This document shows, piece after piece, positions 25,402 to 33,800 of a DNA stretch of 42,201 nucleotides. The notes under the pieces are model-generated. The model had not been told where the DNA came from. It saw only the letters and a list, made by a program, of their open reading frames with translations, and made no database searches. Positions within the stretch are counted from its first letter, which is position 1. Every line of letters starts with the position of its first letter. Origin of the DNA: JANOGU01 sp964499865 (GTDB lineage: Bacteria > Pseudomonadota > Alphaproteobacteria > Rhodobacterales > Rhodobacteraceae); contig CAZCPY010000008.1 of NCBI GenBank assembly GCA_964499865.1, forward strand, positions 1-42,201. The letters are read 5' to 3'. Made by a program: the position numbers and the translations under genes.

Positions 25402-27474
25402 ATGACCCCGTCTGGCGCAGCGGAGGTGGCGGTGGCGGAAGGGCTGTTGCGCAGGGTCTTCGGCTTTCCGGGCTTTCGCCCGGGGCAGGCGGAGATCGTG
25501 GCCGCGGTGGCCGCGGGCCGCGACACGCTGGCGATCATGCCCACCGGCGGGGGCAAGTCGCTGTGCTTCCAGCTGCCCGCGCTGACGCGGGATGGCGTCA
25601 CGCTGGTGATTTCCCCCCTGATCGCGCTGATGCGCGACCAGGTGCGCGCGCTGCGGGCGCTTGGCGTCGAGGCGGGGGCGCTGACCTCGCAGTCGACGGA
25701 ACAGGAGCGGGAAGATGTCTTCCGGGCGCTGGAGGGGGGGCGGCTGAAGCTTCTGTACCTTGCGCCGGAACGGCTGGCCGCGGCGGCGACGCTGCCGATG
25801 CTGAAGCGCGCTGGCGTCACCGCGCTGGCGGTGGACGAGGCGCATTGCGTCAGCCAGTGGGGCCACGACTTCCGCCCCGACTACCTGCGCATCGGCGAAT
25901 TGCGGCGCGCCCTTGGCGTGCCGCTGGCCGCCTTCACCGCCACCGCCGATGCCGAGACGCGGGCCGAGATCGTCACCCGCCTGTTCGACGGCGTGGCGCC
26001 GGAAACCTTCCTGCGCGGCTACGACCGGCCGAACCTGCACCTCGCCTTCGCCGTCAAGGACGACCCGAGACGGCAGGTGCTGGCCTTCGCCGGGGCGCGC
26101 AAGGGGCAGTCCGGCATCGTCTACTGCGGCACCCGCGCCAAGACCGAGACGCTGGCCCGGGCGCTGACCGATGCGGGGCACCTGGCGCTGGCCTACCACG
26201 CCGGGATGGAGGCCGAGGACCGCCGCCGCGTCGAGACCGCGTTCCAGCGCGAGGACGGGCTGATCGTGGTGGCCACCGTCGCCTTCGGCATGGGGATCGA
26301 CAAGCCCGACATCCGCTGGGTCGCCCATGCCGACCTGCCCAAGTCGGTCGAGGGCTACTGGCAGGAGATCGGCCGCGGCGGGCGCGACGGCGCGGCGGCG
26401 GAGACGCTGACGCTGTATGGCGCCGACGACATCCGGTTCCGCCGCACCCAGATCGACGACAGCCCGGCGCCGATGGATCGCAAGGCCGCCGACCATGCGC
26501 GGCTGAACGCGCTGCTCGGCCTGGCCGAGGCCACGGGCTGCCGGCGGCAGGTGCTGCTGCGCTATTTCGCGGAGGAGTCGCCGCCTTGCGGCAACTGCGA
26601 CCTCTGCCAGCGCCCGGCCCGCCTGTTCGACGGGACCGAGGCCGTGCGCAAGGCGCTGTCGGCAGTGCTGCGCACGGGCGAAAGCTTTGGCGCCGGGCAT
26701 CTGATCGACATCCTGACCGGCCGCGCGACCGACAAGGTGCGCGAACGCGGGCACGACCGGCTGCCCACCTTCGGCGCGGGCCGCGACCGCGGGGCCGGGG
26801 CCTGGGGGGCGATCTTCCGCCAGATGATGGGCCGCGACCTTCTGCGCCCCGACCCCGGGCGGATGGGGGCCCTGCGGATGACCGACGCGGCCCGCCCGGT
26901 GCTGCGCGGCGAGGTGGCGGTGACGCTGCGCGAGGATACGGTCGAGGCGGCATCCGCCCGCGTGCCGGTCGCAGCCCTGCCCGACGAGGTGGATGCGGGC
27001 CTGCTGTCCGCGCTCAAGGCCCGCCGCCGCGCGCTGGCCGAGGCGGCGGCGGTGCCCGCCTATGTGGTCTTCGCCGACCGCACGCTGATCGAGATGGCCG
27101 AACGTCGCCCCGCGAACCTGGACCAGATGGCGCGGATCACCGGGGTGGGGGCCCGCAAGCTCGAGGCCTACGGCGCGGCGTTCCTCGAGGTCATCACCGG
27201 CCAGGCCGCCCCGCCGCCGCACCCCGCGCGCCGGGCGCTGGCCGGGCGGTCGGAGGCTGCGCTTTACGACGCGCTGGCGGCGGCGCAGCTGGCGCTGGTG
27301 CGGGGCGAGGACGGCACCGGCAAGCCCCTGTCGCTGTCGCCCGCCGCCTTGCGCCGGATCGCCGAGGCGCGGCCGTCGTCGCTGTCCGACCTCGACCGCG
27401 CGGGCGACCTTGGGCCGGCAAAGCTCGACCGCTTCGGCGCGCGGTTCCTGGAGATCATGCGCGCGGCGGGGTAG
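25402..27474 (+). CDS. recQ: ATP-dependent DNA helicase RecQ
   Basis: RecQ unwinds DNA 3' to 5' in recombination and replication restart. The 690-residue protein has helicase motif I PTGGGKS (47-53, Lys52), the DEAH box (145-148), HCVSQWGHDFRPDY, motif VI QEIGRGGRDG, and a zinc-binding region CRRQVLLRYFAEE ... CGNCDLC. Next are the winged-helix region and an HRDC domain (~530-600, ALKARRRALAEAAAVPAYVV ... ITGVGARKLEAYG). A second, degenerate HRDC-like segment ends the protein (ARPSSLSDLDRAGDLG). Length is a little above E. coli RecQ (609) because of this extra unit. Confidence 0.97.
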   Translation: MTPSGAAEVAVAEGLLRRVFGFPGFRPGQAEIVAAVAAGRDTLAIMPTGGGKSLCFQLPALTRDGVTLVISPLIALMRDQVRALRALGVEAGALTSQSTEQEREDVFRALEGGRLKLLYLAPERLAAAATLPMLKRAGVTALAVDEAHCVSQWGHDFRPDYLRIGELRRALGVPLAAFTATADAETRAEIVTRLFDGVAPETFLRGYDRPNLHLAFAVKDDPRRQVLAFAGARKGQSGIVYCGTRAKTETLARALTDAGHLALAYHAGMEAEDRRRVETAFQREDGLIVVATVAFGMGIDKPDIRWVAHADLPKSVEGYWQEIGRGGRDGAAAETLTLYGADDIRFRRTQIDDSPAPMDRKAADHARLNALLGLAEATGCRRQVLLRYFAEESPPCGNCDLCQRPARLFDGTEAVRKALSAVLRTGESFGAGHLIDILTGRATDKVRERGHDRLPTFGAGRDRGAGAWGAIFRQMMGRDLLRPDPGRMGALRMTDAARPVLRGEVAVTLREDTVEAASARVPVAALPDEVDAGLLSALKARRRALAEAAAVPAYVVFADRTLIEMAERRPANLDQMARITGVGARKLEAYGAAFLEVITGQAAPPPHPARRALAGRSEAALYDALAAAQLALVRGEDGTGKPLSLSPAALRRIAEARPSSLSDLDRAGDLGPAKLDRFGARFLEIMRAAG

Positions 27475-27499
27475 GGTCGGACGGCCCGGCGTCGCGCCA

Positions 27500-27580
27500 C
27501 CGGTTTCTTGCCAAGAAACCGGACCGGAAACTTCGAAGTTTCCGGCGCGGACGGAGTTTCTGCGAAACTCCGCCCGCGCC
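27500..27580. repeat. Three tandem palindromes between recQ and tspO
   Basis: Three inverted repeats stand side by side. The first (27500-27522) has 11-bp perfect arms CCGGTTTCTTG / CAAGAAACCGG around one base. The second (27524-27545) is a perfect 22-bp palindrome with arms CCGGAAACTTC / GAAGTTTCCGG. The third (27544-27580) has arms GGCGCGG-A-CGGAGTTTC and GAAACTCCG-C-CCGCGCC with one mismatch and a TGC loop. All share GTTTC/GAAAC cores. They lie between convergent genes, where REP-like elements and bidirectional terminators are common. No T-tract follows. The similar cores suggest a genome-wide repeat family rather than an ordinary terminator. Confidence 0.85.
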
Positions 27581-27614
27581 GTGACGTGCGGGTCCTTCGG
27601 GTGCGATGCCGGGA

Positions 27615-28100
27615 TCAGGCGTTCAGCCAGACGACGCCCGCGTTGACGGCGCCGGCAAGCGTCACCCAGGCCAGATAGGGCAGGAAGGCGATGGCCGCGG
27701 GGCGGTCGCGCGTCCAGGCGCGGACGATGAAGGCCAGCACGGCCAGCCAGAGGACCGCGATCACGGCAAGCCCGCCGGCTGGCCATTGCAGGCCGAAGAA
27801 CACCGGCGACCAGATCAGGTTCACCGCCATCTGCACCAGCCAGAGCCCGCGCAGGCCGGGTCGCCGCAGCGCCCGCGCCCCGGCCCATCCGATCAGGAGG
27901 TACAGCACCGCCCAGACCGGGCCGAAGACCCAGGGGGCGGGGGTGAACCAGGGCTTGGCCAGCCCCGCGTACCAGGCGCCGGGGACAAAGCCTGCCCCCA
28001 CGGCAAGGCCCGCGGCCAGCACCGCGGCCATGACGATCAGCGCCGGGCCCAGTCCTGGGCGACCCCCCCGTGCCGCCGCCGGTCCTGCCATGCCGCGCAT
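27615..28100 (-). CDS. tspO: TspO/MBR-family tryptophan-rich sensory protein
   Basis: A 161-residue outer- or inner-membrane protein of the TspO (peripheral benzodiazepine receptor) family with five helices. Diagnostic segments: WYAGLAKPWFTPAPWVFGPVW, LYLLIGWAGARAL, LVQMAVNLIWSPVFFGLQW and LPYLAWVTLAGAVNAGVVWLN. Trp residues are abundant, as expected. In Rhodobacter TspO binds porphyrins and affects photosynthesis gene expression; whether this host is phototrophic cannot be seen here. I chose ATG 28100 (AGGGGG upstream); ATG 28091 is an alternative. Confidence 0.95.
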   Translation of the reverse strand: MRGMAGPAAARGGRPGLGPALIVMAAVLAAGLAVGAGFVPGAWYAGLAKPWFTPAPWVFGPVWAVLYLLIGWAGARALRRPGLRGLWLVQMAVNLIWSPVFFGLQWPAGGLAVIAVLWLAVLAFIVRAWTRDRPAAIAFLPYLAWVTLAGAVNAGVVWLNA

Positions 28101-28171
28101 CCGCCCGCCCCCTCGCACCTGACGGCGGTCAGATGGCGCCGGGACGCGCAAAGGGCAAGGGGCGCGCGGGG

Positions 28172-30736
28172 TCAGGCCACCGCAGCCTCGTCCTCGGAGG
28201 TCAGGCCGAGGTCTTCCGTGCCCTCGGGGCGGAAGTCTTCCAGCGCGCCGGTGATGGCGCTGCGGCGCAGCGGCTTGGTCATGTAGCGGTCGATCCCGGC
28301 GGCGAGGATGTCCTCGGCGTCGCCTTCCATCGCGTGCGCGGTCAGCGCGACGATGGGCACATGCGCGCCGGTCGGGCCTTCCGCGGCGCGGATGGTGCGG
28401 GCGGCCTCGCGGCCGTCCATTTCGGGCATCGAGATGTCCATGAAGATCAGGTCGGGGTTCAGGGCGCGCCACAGCTCCACCGCCTCGCGCCCGTTGGCGG
28501 CGAAGGTGAGGTCGATGGCGAGGTCCTTGACCATCTTGCGGAAGACAAGCTGGTTGGTGCGGTTGTCCTCGGCCGCCAGCACGACCATCCGGCGCAGCGC
28601 GGGCGCGGGCGGCGGCGAGGGCGGCGCCTGTTCGGCCGGCGCGGGCTCCGGCGCGGCGGTCAGTGCGGCAAGGCGGCGGTAGAGGTCGGCGCGCAGGATC
28701 GGCTTCTGCAGCACGGCGGCGAGGTCGACGTCGCCGTCGCGTGCGGCGGCGGGGTTCGAGGACAGAAGCACGATCGGCATCCCCCAGCCGCCCGCCCGCA
28801 CCCTGGCGGCGAAGGTCAGGCCGTCCATCTCGGGCATGTCGTGGTCGGTCAGGATGACGTCGAAGTCGCTGTCGCGGGCCAGCACGGCCAGCGCCTCGGG
28901 CGCCGAGCGGCAGAGCGTGACGGCGATGCCGCAGGGCACAAGCTGGCGTTCCAGGATGGTGCGGTTGATGAACTGGTCGTCAACCACCAGCGCCCGGCGC
29001 AGGTCCACCGGCGCGCGCGGCGGGCCCGCATCCTCGGCCACCGGCAGCGACAGCCGGAAGCCGAAGCAGGACCCGCGCCCGACTTCGCTGTCGACCCAGA
29101 CGGCGCCTTCCATCCGTTCGACCAGGCGGCGGGTGATCGCGAGGCCGAGGCCCGTGCCCTCGAAGCGGCGGTTGGCGGCGCTTTCGATCTGGTTGAACTC
29201 GCCGAAGATGTGGTCGAGCTGGTCGGCGGGGATGCCGATGCCGGTATCCTCGACCGTGACGTGCAACTGCTGGCGGCCGTCCTCGGCCTCGATCCCCACG
29301 ACGCGGATCAGGACGTGGCCGGCCTCGGTGAACTTCACCGCATTTCCGATCAGGTTGGTCAGCACCTGCCGCAGGCGGCCGGGATCGCCCACGTAGGCCG
29401 TGGGCAGGAACATGTCGAAGTCGATGATCAGGTCGATCCCCTTGGCGCGCGCCCGGGGCTGCAGCAGCATCGCCACCTCGTGGATGACGCGTTCCAGGTC
29501 GAAGGGTTCGGGGTGCAGCACCATCCGTTCCGCCTCGAGCTTGGAATAGTCGAGGATGTCGTTGATGATGACCAGCAGCGCCTCGCCCGAGGACCTTATG
29601 GTCTCGGCGAACAGGCGCTGTTCTTCCGACAGCGTGGTGTCGCAGAGCAGTTCCGCCATGCCGATCACGCCGTTCATCGGCGTGCGGATCTCGTGGCTCA
29701 TGTTGGCGAGGAACGCGGACTTGGCGCGGCTGGCGGCTTCGGCGGCGTCGCGGGCGGCGGTCAGCGCGGCTTCCTGCGCGCGGTCGCGGGTGGTGTCGAC
29801 GCGCAGGCCCACGCGGCCGCCGTCGGGGGTGGGCCGGTCGATCACCTTGATCCAGCGGCCATCGGTCAGGCGCACGTTGGCCTCGCCCTCGGCCCGGGCG
29901 TGGTATGCGAGGCGTTCGGCGATCCAGTCCTCTTCCCGCCCGAGCGCATCTTCGTAGGCGCCCCGCTCGATGCCCTTGCGCAGGACCTGTTCCAGCGTGA
30001 CACCGGGGGTGATGAAGTCGGCCACGTGCGGCACGGTCATGCGGTATTGCTGGTTTGCCATGATGATCCTCTGGTCCCTGTCGAAAAGCACAAAGCCGTC
30101 GGGGATCGCCTCGATCGCCGACAGGATGCGCCGCTGGTCGGTGATGTCGACGGCAAGGCAGACGATGTCGCCGTCGGGGGCGCGGCGGTCGGTGACGCGC
30201 ACCCATGTCCCGTCGGTCAGCCGCACCTCGACCGGGGGGATCGGATCCTCGTCCCAGCGGGCCTGCATGCGGGCGACGAAAGCCTCGACCTCCTCGCCCT
30301 GAAGGTCGACGACGCCCAGGCGGGCGGCCAAGCGCTGGATGTCGGCGGCGGTCATGCCGGGTTCCACCGGATGGCCGGCAAAGGAGGCATGCCAGGCGCG
30401 GTTGGCGATGCGCAGCCGGCCTTCGGGGTCGAACACGGCAAAGCCGTCGCGGATCGTGTCGATCGAATCGCGCAGGCGCTGTTCGGCCATCACGGCGGCG
30501 GTATGCGCGGCGTCGAGGTCGGCCAGGAAGCGGGCGTTCTGGCCCTTGAGCGCCTCGGCCTCGGACACCGCGGCGCGGGTGACGTCGCGCTGCTGCACGA
30601 TCTGGTCGCTGAGCGACCGGGCGTGCAGGGCGAGCTTTTCGTTGGCGGCGAAAAGCTCGCGGCTTTTCTGTTCCAAGAGCCGCTCTGCCGCGAGGCGGGC
30701 CCGGCGTTCCCGGGCCAGACGGTCCATCATCTCCAT
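28172..30736 (-). CDS. Hybrid sensor histidine kinase with two PAS-like and two receiver domains
   Basis: A large cytoplasmic hybrid kinase of 854 codons (853 residues for ATG 30736). An N-terminal helical segment (ERRARLAAERLLEQKSRELF) is followed by two PAS-like domains (TIRDGFAVFDPEGRLRIANR; AIEAIPDGFVLFDRDQRIIM). HisKA carries His348 in ANMSHEIRTPMNG; the ATPase domain shows LIGNAVKFTEAG, DTGIGIP and GTGLGLAI. Two receiver domains follow, with phosphoacceptor Asp631 (LTDHDMPEMDG) and Asp767 (FMDISMPEMDG). No membrane helix is evident, so it likely senses an internal signal. No output regulator is next to it. The start is uncertain: the frame is open to 30925, and a TTG at 30781 is possible. 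Confidence 0.92.
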   Translation of the reverse strand: MEMMDRLARERRARLAAERLLEQKSRELFAANEKLALHARSLSDQIVQQRDVTRAAVSEAEALKGQNARFLADLDAAHTAAVMAEQRLRDSIDTIRDGFAVFDPEGRLRIANRAWHASFAGHPVEPGMTAADIQRLAARLGVVDLQGEEVEAFVARMQARWDEDPIPPVEVRLTDGTWVRVTDRRAPDGDIVCLAVDITDQRRILSAIEAIPDGFVLFDRDQRIIMANQQYRMTVPHVADFITPGVTLEQVLRKGIERGAYEDALGREEDWIAERLAYHARAEGEANVRLTDGRWIKVIDRPTPDGGRVGLRVDTTRDRAQEAALTAARDAAEAASRAKSAFLANMSHEIRTPMNGVIGMAELLCDTTLSEEQRLFAETIRSSGEALLVIINDILDYSKLEAERMVLHPEPFDLERVIHEVAMLLQPRARAKGIDLIIDFDMFLPTAYVGDPGRLRQVLTNLIGNAVKFTEAGHVLIRVVGIEAEDGRQQLHVTVEDTGIGIPADQLDHIFGEFNQIESAANRRFEGTGLGLAITRRLVERMEGAVWVDSEVGRGSCFGFRLSLPVAEDAGPPRAPVDLRRALVVDDQFINRTILERQLVPCGIAVTLCRSAPEALAVLARDSDFDVILTDHDMPEMDGLTFAARVRAGGWGMPIVLLSSNPAAARDGDVDLAAVLQKPILRADLYRRLAALTAAPEPAPAEQAPPSPPPAPALRRMVVLAAEDNRTNQLVFRKMVKDLAIDLTFAANGREAVELWRALNPDLIFMDISMPEMDGREAARTIRAAEGPTGAHVPIVALTAHAMEGDAEDILAAGIDRYMTKPLRRSAITGALEDFRPEGTEDLGLTSEDEAAVA

Positions 30737-30884
30737 CGCGCGGCCGAATCCCCTCTGACCCCGCCGACGGTGCCGCAGCAAGGTGAAGGGGGCCTTAACG
30801 ACGACGGCCTCTTCGCGGCGGGAGAATCCTTGCCAGCCCCCTGACCGCATGCGAGATTCCGGCCATTCGGTGGGAGGTTTCAGG

Positions 30885-33800
30885 ATGCGCGGGCTGGTTC
30901 TGGCGGTCGGTCTTGTGCTGGCCATGGTGGTGCCGGCGACGGCGCAGGACCTGATCCCGGACCGCCGCCTGATCTACAGCGAAAACGCCGACCTGCCGGG
31001 CGGCGACATCGGCACGCAGCGCGACGTGACGATCCAGGCCTGCGAAACCGCGTGTCTGGTCAACGGCGACTGCAACGCGCTGACCTTCAACACCCGCTAC
31101 AACGCCTGTTTCCTCAAGAAGGACCCCGGCGCGGCGGGCTTCTACCAGGGCGGCTATTCGGCCCGTGTGGTCGAGGCCGCACCGGGCGCCGAGGACCGCG
31201 CGGCCACGCGGCGGGGCGAGCTGACCTTCCTGTCGGACGACGACCTGGCACGCGCGCTGCTTCAGGCGCGCGCGCTGGGCGGCCTGCACATCTCGGACAG
31301 CTTTTCGGCCGAGGAGCATCTGTCCGCCGCGGCGGCGGCCGAGGCCGGGGGCAACATGACCGGGGCCGCGGCCTTCACCGGGGCGGCGGTCAACCTTACC
31401 GATGCGGGCGCGGACTGGGCGGACTATGCCCGCCGCAGCCTGCTGGCGGCGGGGGCCGATCCCGACAACGCCTCGACCTGGCGCGACCGGGCGGTGGAGG
31501 GCGCCACGAACGCCTACCTGCGCAGCGACGGGGCGGCGGCGCGGCACAACGTGCTGGTCATCCTGGCGCAGGCGCTGGAACAGGTCGGCCGCGGGCGCGA
31601 CACGGTGCAGGCGCTGCGCCTGGCGCAGGACCTGCAGCCGCGCGACGACACCGCGCTGGCGCTGGAGACCGCGATCGGCAAGTACGGCTTCCGCGTCACC
31701 GACAACGAGGTGCAGTCCGACCTCGCGCGGCCGCGGCTCTGCGCCAACTTCTCGGAGGTGCTGCGCAAGGGCGATTTCGACTACACGCCCTTCGTGCAGG
31801 TCGCCGAGCCCGGGCTGACCGTGGTGCGGTCGGGCGACATGCAGCTCTGCGTCGAGGGCCTGGTGCATGGCCAGCGGGCCGCGGTCACCTTCCGCGAGGG
31901 CCTGCCCGCGGCAGACGGCCAGACCATCGCCAGGGACGTGACGATCACCGCCTACGTGCGCGACCGCAGCCCCGCGGCGCGCTTCCCCGGCCGCGGCTAC
32001 GTGCTGCCGCGCGGCCCCGAGGCGGCGCTGCCGGTCGAGACGGTGAACACCGCCGTGCTGGACCTCACGCTGTACGAGGTCAGCGACCGCAACCTGCTGC
32101 GGGCGATGCAGAACGACTATTTCGGCACCCCGATGGCGCCCTGGGCCGAAGAGGATTTCGCCAGCCGGATCGGTGCGGCGCTGTGGTCGGGCACGGCCGA
32201 GGTGGCGCAGGAGGTCAACCGCGACATGACCACCCGCCTGCCGCTGGCCGAGGCGCTGGCGGGCCGCGCGCCCGGGATCTACGCGCTCAAGGCCGCGGTG
32301 CCCGGCAAGGACGAATACACCGTCGCCCCCGCCTGGCAGTGGTTCGTGGTGACCGACCTTGGCCTGACCACGATGTCGGGCGCCGACGGGCTGGCGGTGG
32401 CGGTGCGTTCGCTGGGGACGGCGGGGCCGGTGGCCGGGGCGGGGGTGCAGCTTCTCAGCCGCGCGAACGCGGTGCTGGGCACGGCGACGACGGATGCCGA
32501 GGGCTTCGCGCGGTTCGACGCGGGGCTCACGCGCGGCACGGGCGGGCAGGAACCGGCGCTGGTCGTGGTGACGGGCGCGGATGGCGACATGGCCTTCCTG
32601 TCGCTGACGGCGCCCGAATTCGACCTGTCCGACAGGGGCGTCGAGGGGCGCGAGCCCGCGCCGCCGGTGGATGTGTTCCTGGCCACCGAACGCGGCGCCT
32701 ACCGGGCCGGGGAGACGGTCTTTGCCACCGCCCTGGCGCGCGACGCCCGCGGCGACGCGATCGCGGGGCTGCCGCTGACGATGGTTGTGATGCGGCCCGA
32801 CGGGGTGGAATACGCCCGGTCGGTGGTGAACGACATGGGCGGCGGCTATGTCCTGTCGCAACCCATCGCGGGGTCGGCCCCGCGCGGGGTCTGGCGGATG
32901 GAACTGCGCGCCGACCTTGAGGCCGCACCGCTGGCCGCGCAGACCTTCCTCGTCGAGGATTTCCTGCCCGAGCGCGTGGACTTCACCCTGTCGCTGCCCG
33001 ACACGCCCCTGCGGCTGGGCGACGTGCCCGAACTGACCGTCGACGCGCGCTATCTCTTCGGCGCGCCGGGGGCGGACCTGGCCATCGAGGGCGAGGTGCT
33101 CTTGCGCGCCGCCGACGGGTTGCCGGATTTCCCGGGCTATGTCTTCGGGCGACAGGACGAGACCTTCTCGTCCCAGCTTTCCGGCATGGACCCTTCCATG
33201 ACCGACGCCGAAGGCAGGGCCGTGCTGGCCGCCTCGCTGCCGCAGGTCGAGGACCCGGGCCGCCCGCTCGAGGCGCGGTTCGTCGTGCGCGTGGCGGAAG
33301 GGTCGGGCCGTCCGGTGGAACGGCGCCTGTCCAGGGTGCTGACGCCCGCCGCGCCGATGATCGGCCTGAAGCCGATGTTCGACGGCGTGGTGGCCGAGAA
33401 CACCGAGGCCCGTTTTGCGGTGATCGCCGTGGGCCCCGACCTTGCCCCCGTGCCGCTGGCCGTGGCCTGGGAGGTCAACCGGGTCGAGACGCGCTACCAG
33501 TGGTATCAGCAATACGGCAGCTGGTACTGGGAACCCGCCACCAGCCGCACGCCTGTGGCGTCGGGCTCCGCCGCGCCGGGCGCCGGGCCGGTCGAGATCG
33601 CGGCGCCCGTGACCTGGGGCGAATACGAGCTGGTCGTGCGCGCGCCCGACGGGTCTGCGGTCTCGTCCACCCGCTTCTACGCGGGCTGGTATGCGCCCGC
33701 CGACACGACCAGCACGCCCGATACGCTGGAAGTCTCGCTTGACCGCCCCGCCTACCGGGCGGGCGAGACGGCGACGCTGCGGCTGGTGCCGCGGGCGGCG

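Noticed and set aside
28070..30844. A 924-codon + strand open frame opposite the hybrid histidine kinase
   Set aside because: The - strand has complete kinase and receiver motifs; the + strand product has none.
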